The position numbers and the translations under genes were made by a program. The notes under the pieces are model-generated. The model worked only from the letters and a program-made list of their open reading frames with translations. It made no database searches and was not told the DNA's origin. Of a stretch of DNA of 64,000 nucleotides, positions 1 through 8,470 are shown in pieces (the stretch's first letter is position 1; the number at the start of each line of letters is the position of its first letter). Source of the stretch: Olavius algarvensis spirochete endosymbiont (lineage in GTDB: Bacteria; Spirochaetota; Spirochaetia; DSM-2461); assembly GCA_900608495.1 (NCBI GenBank), contig UWYT01000246.1, positions 1-64,000 on the forward strand, given 5' to 3'.

Positions 1-2
1 AA

Positions 3-389
3 AACCCCTATGCCACAGCAACTGAAGGAATCTCCGTTAACCGCTACAAGTACATTGGGCTCGTATTATGTGGATTGCTCGCAGGAATCGCCGGCGCATT
101 TCTTTCGACAGATCACCTCAATTTGTTTGTTAGAGAAATGACAGCGGGAAGAGGATACATCGCTGTAGTTATCAATATCCTCGGGAACTACAACCCCATC
201 GGAATCCTTATGGGCAGCTTAATCTTCGGGTTCGCGGAGGCGTTACAGATTAACCTTCAGGGTTACGGAGTGCCGTCTCAGATTATTCAAATGATCCCTT
301 ATCTGATCACGATCGCAGTGTTGGTGATTGCAGTTCGCAATATCAGAGCCCCGAAGTCGATTGGACAACACTTTACAGAATCTAGATAG
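3..389 (+). CDS. ABC transporter permease, C-terminal part (sugar/nucleoside type)
   Basis: This frame is open from the left edge of the window, so the gene starts outside it and only about 128 C-terminal residues are seen. The reading begins N-P-Y-A-T-A-T-E-G-I-S-V-N-R-Y-K, which matches the cytoplasmic loop of BPD_transp_2-family permeases (simple-sugar and nucleoside importers), followed by the hydrophobic segments expected near the end of that family (LVLCGLLAGIAGAFLS and IPYLITIAVLVIAV). It would form part of the membrane channel of an importer. The PHP-domain gene begins 11 bases after its TAG stop, so the two are probably co-transcribed, and the LacI-type gene downstream is the likely regulator. 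The substrate cannot be read from the sequence. Confidence 0.85.
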   Translation, partial: NPYATATEGISVNRYKYIGLVLCGLLAGIAGAFLSTDHLNLFVREMTAGRGYIAVVINILGNYNPIGILMGSLIFGFAEALQINLQGYGVPSQIIQMIPYLITIAVLVIAVRNIRAPKSIGQHFTESR

Positions 390-400
390 GAAATTAGGAA

Positions 401-2626
401 ATGGAAACTCGTATACTAACTGATCGCCAAAAAGTTCATACGTCTTACCCCGATATTGCGGAACTCAACGGTACGCTTTTTGCCGTATGGCAGGAAAGTG
501 ATGGCTTGAAGGAAAGCGCCAAATTGTATCGTATCCCGGACGGCAGGAGTCCGGAATGCGTCGCGACACTCAATAATGAATCCAATCTGGCGTTCACACC
601 AAGGATTGAATGCATCGGTGACAGCTTGCTCACTGTCTGGTCGGAAAAGGATGGCCAGGAGTGGACCGTGTATGCTCAGTCCTTCGACGGTTCCGTTCTC
701 GGGAATAAGAAAACACTCGACAAAGCCGAAGGAGCATTCTTTCCGAGCATACTCAAAGGATCCACAAAACAAGAAACCTGGTGTTTCTGGACCGTCCTCG
801 ATAACCATCGCGGATCAATTCGGGCAATGAACCTCGATGGTAAAACGTCCGGAACCATTCGGATGTCAACGGGTATATCACAGGCGTGGCGACCCGAGGC
901 CGTCGTTGGAAATGACAACGCTATTTGGGTAGTCTACGACGGAGAGAACGGGGGAGGGTACGATATTTACCTGCAGCGGATTGTTCAAAACTCCGATGGA
1001 AAACTCGAGGTGAGCGAACCATTCATCGTAAGCTATTCCCAGTACTGGGCGACATGTCCTGCCATTGTACCCCTGAATGATTCAGTTCTCATCTCTTGGT
1101 ACGAGTCCGCTCCATCTAATGAAAACCTGTACTGCAGCGCAGAAGTGCTTCATGTGGGAGGATCCTTTGTCAGACGAAGCGCCCAGAAGATTGACATGAC
1201 CAATAACTGGTATTGCTGGGATGAACTCGTCCGCAACGAGGTGTCTGACAGCACGTACCTGCTTTTTTCGCGCGGGTGGAAAAAAACTGGGGTCCGAGAG
1301 TATCAAAACGGAGCATGGTCGGCTGAATGGCTAATTCCGTCTGACGGTGATTTTGCCATTAGAAGAGTTCGTGCAACGGTGCATAATGGATGCTTAGCTG
1401 TTGCTTGGCAGCGGTCGGAAGGCAACGGGCAGCGTCATCGGTGGAGCGATGTCGGGATTTCCATCTTCTCGAAACTGAACGAACTGGAACCGGTGGAAGA
1501 ACTGGATACGGGCAACGCTTTCGTGCAGGCTGTGCCGATTGTGAAGCAAATATCCCGGCCAGATGCGGAAGCGAAGAATCGCTGGGACAGAACTACCCTT
1601 TTATCCTACGACGGCCTTATGCCTCTATGGGGTGATATCCACGGACAGAGCGCTGTCTCGGACGGGCAGGGAGAAGTGGACGAATACTTCGCATATGCAA
1701 GAGACATCGCCCGGCTCGACTTTACGGCTCTTACCGACCACGACTGCTTTCCGAACATTCAGTCTCCTTCGGAATTCGCGTACTCGTGCACAGTGAGTAA
1801 CGCATTCGAAGAAGGCGGTGGTATCTCCACGATTCTGGCATATGAGTGGACGTCAAATGAATTTGAGGTTAACTACGGCCATAAAAACGTCTATTTCCCG
1901 GGGAAAAGTGCAGCCTTGTACCGTTGCACCGATCTCACTGCGAAAGACCCGCCCGCCTTATTCAACAGTATTCGCAAGGACGGAGCCATCTGCGTTCCTC
2001 ACCATCCTTCGGCAGTCTGGACTCTCGCCAGTGCGGCGACAGACTGGAAATACCATGATGACGAGGTGCAGCGCCTGGTTGAAATTTGCTCCCGTCATGC
2101 GCCTTTCGAGGAGTACGGTAAGAGTTCCGAATTCACCAAGAACGTGAAACAGAAGCCGGGACATTCCGTCGTTGATGCTCTGAGGAAAGGATTCAAGTTG
2201 GGAAGCATCGGCGGCAGTGACTCACACCAGCTGGAGCATGGAATCGAGGGAGGGATTCTTGCTGCGTACAGCAAGTCCCGAACCCGCGGCGATATCTTTC
2301 ATGCACTCTACAACCGCATTGTGTATGCCACTACCGGGGCAAGAATCTACGTACAAACGGAACTGAATGGCGCACCAATGGGGAGCGTGATACCGCAGAC
2401 TGCCGGCGGCTCTCTTGTCCTGGACATCCGATGTCTCGGTACGAGCATCATCAGACAAATTGACATTGTAACCAATGTGGGGATTGAACACACCTACTAC
2501 GTAGATTCATGTATTCACGAATCACAGTATCGACTTCCAGAAGGTAACAAAATCAACTGGTGCTATATCAGAGTTTCGCAATACGACAATCATATGGCAT
2601 GGACGAGTCCTACATGGATTGAATAG
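401..2626 (+). CDS. Large PHP-domain (DUF3604-like) metal-dependent hydrolase with N-terminal propeller-like region
   Basis: The protein has 741 residues. The first ~380 are rich in repeated short strands with W, D and G (LFAVWQESDG, LLTVWSEKDG, IWVVYDGENG), suggesting a beta-propeller or sialidase-like fold. From about residue 410 there is a PHP-type metal site: GDIHGQS (~410), LTDHD (~445), PHHPS (~532) and GSDSH (~605). The ending MAWTSPTWIE resembles other DUF3604-type proteins. PHP enzymes are hydrolases with a multi-metal centre; the substrate here is unknown. There is no signal peptide, so it is probably cytoplasmic. It follows the ABC permease by 11 bases, which suggests that it processes the imported compound. 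Fold and context are inferred; the motifs are seen directly. Confidence 0.75.
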   Translation: METRILTDRQKVHTSYPDIAELNGTLFAVWQESDGLKESAKLYRIPDGRSPECVATLNNESNLAFTPRIECIGDSLLTVWSEKDGQEWTVYAQSFDGSVLGNKKTLDKAEGAFFPSILKGSTKQETWCFWTVLDNHRGSIRAMNLDGKTSGTIRMSTGISQAWRPEAVVGNDNAIWVVYDGENGGGYDIYLQRIVQNSDGKLEVSEPFIVSYSQYWATCPAIVPLNDSVLISWYESAPSNENLYCSAEVLHVGGSFVRRSAQKIDMTNNWYCWDELVRNEVSDSTYLLFSRGWKKTGVREYQNGAWSAEWLIPSDGDFAIRRVRATVHNGCLAVAWQRSEGNGQRHRWSDVGISIFSKLNELEPVEELDTGNAFVQAVPIVKQISRPDAEAKNRWDRTTLLSYDGLMPLWGDIHGQSAVSDGQGEVDEYFAYARDIARLDFTALTDHDCFPNIQSPSEFAYSCTVSNAFEEGGGISTILAYEWTSNEFEVNYGHKNVYFPGKSAALYRCTDLTAKDPPALFNSIRKDGAICVPHHPSAVWTLASAATDWKYHDDEVQRLVEICSRHAPFEEYGKSSEFTKNVKQKPGHSVVDALRKGFKLGSIGGSDSHQLEHGIEGGILAAYSKSRTRGDIFHALYNRIVYATTGARIYVQTELNGAPMGSVIPQTAGGSLVLDIRCLGTSIIRQIDIVTNVGIEHTYYVDSCIHESQYRLPEGNKINWCYIRVSQYDNHMAWTSPTWIE

Positions 2627-2913
2627 AGATACTATAGCAGTCCTTATGAGAATCCACTCACGCCGAGAAGGCAGTGGCTATGCATTTCTGAAACGTATAC
2701 TTCCGACTACCGAGAACTTGAACAGGCACGGAATGGCAGGGATTTCGTACTCGATGCCGGCTTACAGTCAGACATATTCGAAAACTCGAGGCACCTCTGC
2801 CAATTGATGGTAAACGTCGTCGACTCAACTTACACTCTCGTGTCTCTGCGCACGGCTTCTTATTTGGTTATACCGAATCAACTAGGGTAAGCTGACAAAC
2901 AGCGGAGTAGAAT

Positions 2914-3942
2914 GTGTTGAATAAATCCGTAGTTACGATCAAAGACGTCGCCAGACACGCCGGCGTTGCCATTAGCACAGTCTCCCGAGTAGCGAACAAC
3001 CTCAACCGAGTCTCAGAGGACACCCGCAAACGGGTACTCAATTCACTACGCGAGCTCAACTACACTCCAAACCTAAACGCAAAAACACTGAAAGCGAGAA
3101 AGAGTCTTGCCATTGGTTTCATTTGTGAAGATATCGCAAGCCCCTTCATACCGGAAGTTATCAGGGGAGTGGAAGAACGCGCGCGTGAGTCTCGATACAG
3201 TACGATCATCTGCAACGGAAACTGGAACCACAAGACAACTCTCTATCAACTCGACATGCTGATGCATCGCAACGTGGAAGGTATCATCTACTCGACGCCT
3301 TTGAGAATCGAGACGCCTTTGATTGATCGTCTTAAAGAGCTTCGCGAAAAGATACCGTTGGTTCTGCTTTCGGAGGACAATCTGGAAGACGGATTTCACC
3401 GAGTCAACATTGACGTTGAACAAGGTATGGCGGCTATCATGGATCATCTGTTCTCCCTCGGACACGAGCGAATCTCGATGATAGCGGGTCCCGAAGATTC
3501 CGGTCTCAATGCCATGAAGATCGACAACTATAAACGATTCATGGAAAACCGCGGACATTCGAGACACATTTGCTACATCCATACCGGCTACTCAATCAAG
3601 CAGTCGATTCCAGTAGTCCAGCGGCTACTGGAAACTCCGAAAAGACCAACTGCCATTATTGGAGCAGCCGATTTGGCGGTGGTTGGAGGAATCAAAGCAG
3701 CTCACGAGATAGGCCTGCATGTGCCTAAGGATGTGTCATTCGTTGGCTGGGGCGGAATCGACATCGGACTCTACACGGAGCCGGCAATCACAACAGTTCT
3801 GATTCCCCGCTATCAAATGGGTCGCAATTCGATGACCATTCTCCTTGAATGCATTGAGAACGCCTCTGTTTGTGTGGATTTGAACTCAAAGGACATGGAC
3901 GTGGTTCTTGAAGTGCGGGGATCAAGCGGCCCTGCCAGATAG
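2914..3942 (+). CDS. LacI-family transcriptional regulator
   Basis: This 342-residue protein has a classic N-terminal LacI helix-turn-helix (TIKDVARHAGVAISTVSRV, residues ~6-25) and hinge region (LNAKTLKARKS), followed by a periplasmic-binding-protein-like effector domain (IGFICEDIASPFIPEVIRG and later VSFVGWGGIDIG). The likely start is GTG at 2914, with GGAG about seven bases upstream. Members of the family bind sugars or nucleosides and repress nearby catabolic genes. Its position directly after the permease and PHP-domain genes makes it the probable local regulator. The final operator-contact and effector residues cannot be assigned by eye. Confidence 0.9.
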   Translation: MLNKSVVTIKDVARHAGVAISTVSRVANNLNRVSEDTRKRVLNSLRELNYTPNLNAKTLKARKSLAIGFICEDIASPFIPEVIRGVEERARESRYSTIICNGNWNHKTTLYQLDMLMHRNVEGIIYSTPLRIETPLIDRLKELREKIPLVLLSEDNLEDGFHRVNIDVEQGMAAIMDHLFSLGHERISMIAGPEDSGLNAMKIDNYKRFMENRGHSRHICYIHTGYSIKQSIPVVQRLLETPKRPTAIIGAADLAVVGGIKAAHEIGLHVPKDVSFVGWGGIDIGLYTEPAITTVLIPRYQMGRNSMTILLECIENASVCVDLNSKDMDVVLEVRGSSGPAR

Positions 3943-4219
3943 GAGTTCGGAATCACCCATTTGCTATAGACAACCACCGTTTCCAAAGCGTCCCTCCCAG
4001 GGGCAGGACTCGAAATGGAGTTGCGTTCACTACCGATGGAGATGCAGGGCCGAATAGTTCACGTACCACGGGATTACAATCAGGAAGTCGAACAGCCAAT
4101 ATTTCGTATGAGCTTTGCTGAAAGTGGCCGTCTATGGGAATACATCGTATGTAAGACTTGATGCATATGATTTAATTGTTAAACTGTTTAAATCTCAAAC
4201 AAAAGAAAAGGCGTTCTCC

Positions 4220-4670
4220 ATGCTCAATCCCCGACATTTCCTCTTCAATCTCCATGCCCTGGTTCTTCGGTTGGATCGAATCGCCAATACTTATCTCTTG
4301 AAGCCTTTCGGTATCAGCTACGCCGAATTTCTGGCGCTTGTCACGATTCGTGATCGACCCGGGATTGGCCCGTTGACCTTGGCAAGCCAGCTCGGGTTGG
4401 GCAAGTCCTCGGTAAGCCTGAGAATTGGGAAACTGGAGGACAAGGGACTGGCCATTCGAACCATGAGTAAGAAAAACCGTGTCTAGGTATCAATCTCCCT
4501 CGGCGATAGGGGCGCGAGCGTGTCTCCGCGGCCTTGCGATGCTGGAAAACAGTCTGCTGGCAACCCTGTCGGACCTCGGCCGACGAGCGGCTCCGCTTGA
4601 GGGAATCCTGCAGGAATTTAGTGCGGATCTGGACGTTTATGAACGCCGTTTGAAGGAGAAAGATATATGA
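4220..4670 (+). pseudogene. MarR-family regulator, disrupted by an in-frame stop and a frameshift
   Basis: From ATG 4220 the frame gives a normal MarR N-terminal half (helical dimerisation segment, then LTLASQLGLGKSSVSLRIGKLEDKGLAIR). A TAG at 4484-4486 interrupts it exactly in the wing. The same frame continues sensibly past the stop (VSISLGDRGASVS), after which the C-terminal helix is found in another frame (LAMLENSLLATLSDL to KEKDI, ending at 4670). At least one nonsense change and one frameshift are therefore needed to explain it. The rebuilt length of ~150 residues is normal for MarR. The C-terminal frame ends in an ATGA overlap with the next gene. It is either a recent pseudogene or carries assembly errors; TAG is used as a normal stop elsewhere here. 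Confidence 0.75.
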
Positions 4671-5218
4671 CTGTAGGCGATGTTGTTGAAGAATACCTAT
4701 ATGTGGATGTAAATGGCCAAGAACGGCGTATTTCCGAAGCCTGGCGGAACAAACCGGCGCTGGTGCTTTGGCTGCGGCATTTCGGTTGCCGCTTCTTCCA
4801 GGAGTCGGCCCTGGATATTTCGACTTTGGCGGTATCATGTGTGGATCGAGGCCTGCGTCTGGTTGTCGTAGTGCAGGGAACGGCCGAGGAAGCGGCACTT
4901 TTGGCATCGTTCGAAAACGTTCTTACGGTACCGGATCCTACTCGACGCAGTTACGTTTCGGCCGGTCTTGGAAAAACCACATGGCGGGCCATCTTCTTTC
5001 CGAACCGTTCTCTCCGGTCTAGACGGAAATCGGCGAACGCCCGTGGCTGCGCCATCGACATGAAACGTACAAAGATGAAGTCAAGTGATCCCCTGCAGCT
5101 TCCCGGGGCGGCCTTAGTGGATCAAACCGGGACGGTACGCTGGTTCCATAACGGTCGACATACTGGAGACTTGGATACCACCGTAGCCCTGCTGGACCTG
5201 TTGCCCCCAATCCACTGA
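4667..5218 (+). CDS. Peroxiredoxin-like (AhpC/TSA antioxidant, PRX-like2) protein
   Basis: The 183-residue protein has a thioredoxin-fold layout: a leading strand (PALVLWLRHFGC), LRLVVVVQGT, VPDPTRRSYVSAGLGKTTW and a terminal GAALVDQTGTVRWFHNGRHTGD. This matches the PRX-like2/AhpC-TSA family of small thiol oxidoreductases. In that family the first strand usually ends in C-x-x-C or C-x-x-selenocysteine. Here it reads G-C-R-F-F, so only the peroxidatic-type cysteine remains. Its ATG overlaps the stop of the MarR remnant (ATGA), indicating translational coupling and suggesting that the regulator originally controlled this gene in an oxidative-stress unit. The redox role is family inference. Confidence 0.7.
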   Translation: MTVGDVVEEYLYVDVNGQERRISEAWRNKPALVLWLRHFGCRFFQESALDISTLAVSCVDRGLRLVVVVQGTAEEAALLASFENVLTVPDPTRRSYVSAGLGKTTWRAIFFPNRSLRSRRKSANARGCAIDMKRTKMKSSDPLQLPGAALVDQTGTVRWFHNGRHTGDLDTTVALLDLLPPIH

Positions 5219-5661
5219 ACCCCCAAAGGCGGTGTATCCTGGAATGGATGCCGCCCGGGAGACATGCATCTAAGCCCCGACGATTCAAGAAAGTGAGCCG
5301 TGCTTCGATGAAGATTCGAATGGCGACTAATAGTCGATTCAGATACGGGATTCGTGACAGCAACCTCTCCGTGAAGAAGAACTGTGGAAATACTGTGGAT
5401 TATCCTGCTTAGGGCAAATCATCAGAAATCAATTCCTATTGGATATTTGTCAGACAATGTGCTTCTCATAGATAGATAAAGAAAGTCCTCAGCGAATAGA
5501 ATTGCGTCTCTATGAGGGGGTTATGAGTTTTCGGCAGACGATGGCGAGTTTGGTTCGACATCCATCGGGGGGTACTTAAACTGAATACTCCGATAATAGA
5601 TAGGATTGCTGGAAATTATCATTGCCTCATTATAAGCAGTATGCTCTACTTTTAATCCAAA
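5219..5661. other. Intergenic region, 443 bp, no gene seen
   Basis: No open frame here looks like a protein and no tRNA fold was recognised. The only clear structure is an imperfect inverted repeat at 5318-5340, in which CGACTA and TAGTCG flank a single A (5324-5336) with outer GAAT/ATTC arms. It could be an operator or a small hairpin. No convincing -35/-10 pair could be fixed before the SRAP gene. Confidence 0.4.
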
Positions 5662-6387
5662 ATGTGTTTCAATGTCTCCCTAGTCTCAAAAGCCGTTGTT
5701 ATCGAAGAAATCTACGGAAATGATTTCCCCCAGGAGCACTTCAATATACCAACTTTCTTCCGCTCGGCCTTCGAACACCCCTCATGGCCGGTATTCAAAC
5801 AAGGCAAACCCGCCCACTTCGATTTCCCCACCTGGGGGCTCATCCCTTTTTGGACACAAACCGCGGTTGCAGCCGCAGATATTCGCAACAAAACTATCAA
5901 CGCTCGCTACGAAACTATCGACACCAAGCCCTCATTTCGAACTCTTGTAAATCGAAAACGGTGCGGAGTGCTTGTGGACGGATTTGTAGAATGGCGTTCA
6001 TACAGAAACAAGAGGTATCCTTACCGCATCTCACTTCAAGACGGCAGACCCTTTCTTCTTGCCGGCCTCTGGGATGGCTGGAAAGATTCTAAAAGCAATA
6101 CATCCATTGAAACCTTTACCGTTGTTACAACCGAGGCTCAGGGAATTCCTGCCCTGGTACACAACACGAAGCTGAGAATGCCATTGATTCTAAATAGAGC
6201 TTCAGGACAGGCATGGCTTGATAAAGATTTGGAATTCCGAGCAATAGCTCCGGAGATATCACCCCTGTTCAAATCCCTGATCGCCTGGCCGGTATCTCCA
6301 TTGGCTTCCCGAATGCAGGAAGAACAAAATCTCCCGGAAGTTCTTGAGTTCTACGACTATTCCGAACTTCCTCCGCTGGAATCCTAA
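5662..6387 (+). CDS. SRAP (YedK/HMCES-type) abasic-site-binding protein
   Basis: The 241-residue protein begins Met-Cys, and after Met removal Cys2 would be the catalytic residue that forms a thiazolidine crosslink with abasic sites in single-stranded DNA. Other family signatures are visible: NARYET (~residue 91), GFVEW (~119), FTVVTTEA, and H-N-T-K-L-R-M-P (~175), which carries the conserved His of the active site. Its length fits the SRAP family (~220-240). The family protects stalled forks from abasic lesions and is often near SOS genes, but no LexA site or repair neighbour was recognised here. The gene stands alone between two gaps. Confidence 0.92.
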   Translation: MCFNVSLVSKAVVIEEIYGNDFPQEHFNIPTFFRSAFEHPSWPVFKQGKPAHFDFPTWGLIPFWTQTAVAAADIRNKTINARYETIDTKPSFRTLVNRKRCGVLVDGFVEWRSYRNKRYPYRISLQDGRPFLLAGLWDGWKDSKSNTSIETFTVVTTEAQGIPALVHNTKLRMPLILNRASGQAWLDKDLEFRAIAPEISPLFKSLIAWPVSPLASRMQEEQNLPEVLEFYDYSELPPLES

Positions 6388-6626
6388 CTCGTCAAAACTA
6401 CAGGAGCATCAAACCAGCAGGTTTTTAGCAGAGGAAATCCGTTCGTTATCTGACAATCAAGTTGCTAATCGGGTTGCCTGGAGGCGTCTCTGCCGTACTT
6501 CTTTGTCTTCAAGTCCCAACCGCAATCATGTGCCAGATAGGAATAAGCACCACCCCCGAAAGCTGGAAAGTTGATTGCGTTCGAGTTCTTCCCTGGCTCG
6601 TGGTTCAGGCATCGTCGAAATATGCA

Positions 6627-7196
6627 TCATACCCTGCCCAACCATCTTAAATAAAAGAACCAAGCCTGAATTGTTATCGCGCTGTCGAAAGGCGCCAAAC
6701 CAATAAATTTCGCAAGTTCGGTCTCATACAACATCTGCATATCGAGAATTTCATGCTCATCCAAATTCTGCTCATCTTTTTTTGTAAGTCCCCTGGCGAG
6801 ATAGGTATAAGTTTTATTTGCCATAAAGGCGGGATTCGGACTCACCGAGCCAAGTTCAATCAACTCTGCCGCCTCATAACCAGTTTCCTCTAACAGTTCC
6901 CTAGTCGCTGCATTCCGCTCGTCCTCACCAAAATCAACGGCTCCAGCCGGAAATTCCAATCCAACCCTCTGTGTCCCGTGCCGAAACTGCCTTACCAGTA
7001 AGAATCGCCGTTCTCCCGTCTCATCGATAAGTTCCGGAATAATTGTAACCCAATTTGGTGAATCCACCGAAATAAAAGACGCCTCTTTCCCCTCTGACGA
7101 CCGACGCCTCGAAGTCACTAAACGAAAAAGCTTGGCATCATAACTAAGCCGACTGTCCAAATTAGTCCACATAAGATGTGAAATGTCATCGCTCAT
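6627..7196 (-). CDS. Nudix hydrolase, ADP-ribose pyrophosphatase-like
   Basis: This 189-residue protein has a full Nudix box at residues ~85-107 (GAVDFGEDERNAATRELLEETGY-type pattern, with the REL-EE-G core intact) that binds the catalytic Mg ions. The upstream strand WVTIIPELIDETGERRFLLVRQFR and the EFPAG segment are typical of the ADP-ribose/nucleoside-diphosphate-sugar pyrophosphatase branch. It would hydrolyse a nucleoside diphosphate linked to another moiety in the cytoplasm. It is divergent from the serine acetyltransferase gene, and its ATG (7194-7196) is about 77 bases from that gene's likely start, so the two promoters must share this small space. Exact substrate unknown. Confidence 0.9.
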   Translation of the reverse strand: MSDDISHLMWTNLDSRLSYDAKLFRLVTSRRRSSEGKEASFISVDSPNWVTIIPELIDETGERRFLLVRQFRHGTQRVGLEFPAGAVDFGEDERNAATRELLEETGYEAAELIELGSVSPNPAFMANKTYTYLARGLTKKDEQNLDEHEILDMQMLYETELAKFIGLAPFDSAITIQAWFFYLRWLGRV

Positions 7197-7272
7197 ACAT
7201 TCTCAACCCAAGTTCAAGCAATTAATCTACATTGGATACAAGTTCCACTTTTCTGCTAATCTAATACCAATC

Positions 7273-8175
7273 ATGACTAACAGGCAAGTTCGTCGTATCG
7301 CACAGATAAACAAAGACATAGTCGACTCATTCAGCAGCGTTAACCAAATCAATCGTTTTGCCGGCCCAAATCTACCGTCAATCACGATAATCAGCAACAT
7401 ATTCGAAACCTTCCGACATCTTATCTTCCCAGGTTTCCAATACGACGGTGGAGTGGAAAATGAGTTTCAGATAAGGCAGAGCGTCCAAACACTCACCCAG
7501 TCCCTTTTCTTGAAACTGACAGCGCAAATAACTACCTGTCTCGATAATAAATCTGGGGCAACAGCTCAGGAACTTGCTCTAAATATCTTGCAGAAAATAC
7601 CAATTCTAAGAGAAAAGGCCGCGGGTGACGTCGAAGCCGCCTTCCGGGGAGATCCAGCGGCCAAGAGTCGTGACGAAGTGATGCTTTCCTACCCCGGCCT
7701 ACAAGCGATAACCTGTCATCGATTTGCTCATGAAATACAACTCGCCGATATACCTATCATCCCCCGCATGCTAAACGAATTGCTACACCAAAACACCGGT
7801 ATCGACATACATCCAGGCGCCTCTATCGGTGATAACTTTTTTATCGATCATGGCACAGGTGTAGTAATCGGCGAAACCGCCCGCATAGGCGAGAATGTAA
7901 AAATCTACCAGGGCGTCACTATTGGCGCACTGAGCATACGCAAGGAACTAGCCGATAAAAAACGCCATCCCACAATTGAAGACGATGTAACCATTTACGC
8001 CGGCGCCACAATACTCGGCGGGAAAACTCACATCGGCAAGGGCTCCGTTATAGGCGGGAATGTGTGGATAATCAACTCTCTCCCTCCCTACTCCGTAGTG
8101 TACAACCGCAAGGCCGACTATCACATACACAGCAAATATTTCGATGGCTCCGGTCCGGATTTCTTCTCAATCTAA
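7273..8175 (+). CDS. cysE: Serine O-acetyltransferase
   Basis: The 300-residue protein makes O-acetylserine from serine and acetyl-CoA, the first step of cysteine synthesis. The C-terminal ~130 residues are a left-handed beta-helix of hexapeptide repeats (GIDIHPGASIG, GENVKIYQGVTIG, GAGKGSVIGGNVW-like). The catalytic Asp-His pair is in DHGTGVVIGETA (~193-204). The N-terminal helical domain is long, as in the spirochaete/plant-like form of ~300 residues. The frame is open back to 7183, but that would overlap the divergent Nudix gene. The ATG at 7273 (MTNRQVRRIAQ) is preferred. No cysK is adjacent. Confidence 0.9.
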   Translation: MTNRQVRRIAQINKDIVDSFSSVNQINRFAGPNLPSITIISNIFETFRHLIFPGFQYDGGVENEFQIRQSVQTLTQSLFLKLTAQITTCLDNKSGATAQELALNILQKIPILREKAAGDVEAAFRGDPAAKSRDEVMLSYPGLQAITCHRFAHEIQLADIPIIPRMLNELLHQNTGIDIHPGASIGDNFFIDHGTGVVIGETARIGENVKIYQGVTIGALSIRKELADKKRHPTIEDDVTIYAGATILGGKTHIGKGSVIGGNVWIINSLPPYSVVYNRKADYHIHSKYFDGSGPDFFSI

Positions 8176-8470
8176 TCAATTTCAACCGCTCTGGAGTCGG
8201 AACTCGTAGCTTCCATCTTAAGCGAATGCTCATCGTTTACCAATCCCCACAACGCGGCCTTCAGCAGGATTTCTGTCCATGAAATTCCGCCCATCAGAGA
8301 CCCGCCCATATCCTTCCGGCTTGCGAAATCGATTTATACTCTAAAATTAGGATCTCATAAATCCGAAAAAGATATCTGATACTCGTAAAATCCGAGCGGT
8401 GCCAAAAACCGGTTCAAGAGTCCCGCTTCATCGCGTATCAATACAATAATTCGCTGCAATCGGTTGGATT
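8176..8470. other. Intergenic region, possible minus-strand remnant
   Basis: This 295-bp gap lies between the convergent ends of cysE and the SPOR gene. On the minus strand, immediately past the SPOR stop, one frame reads about 40 protein-like codons (SNRLQRIIVLIRDEAGLLNR, then FLAPLGFYEYQISFSDL) ending near 8352. It has no plausible start codon with a ribosome site. A further 44-codon minus-strand frame runs from about 8308 down to 8173. Neither can be called a gene. No U-rich terminator hairpin was found. Confidence 0.3.

Noticed and set aside
4484-4486. Idea that TAG is recoded (MarR stop and the open frame after the PHP gene both involve TAG).
   Set aside because: Many intact genes here end properly with TAG (for example the ABC permease, LacI, dtxR-type and sucD genes), and the MarR gene needs a frameshift as well, so mutation or sequence error is simpler.
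4341-4907. Minus-strand open frame of 188 codons over the MarR and peroxiredoxin-like genes.
   Set aside because: It is Pro/Arg-rich without domain features and lies opposite real sequence families on the plus strand.
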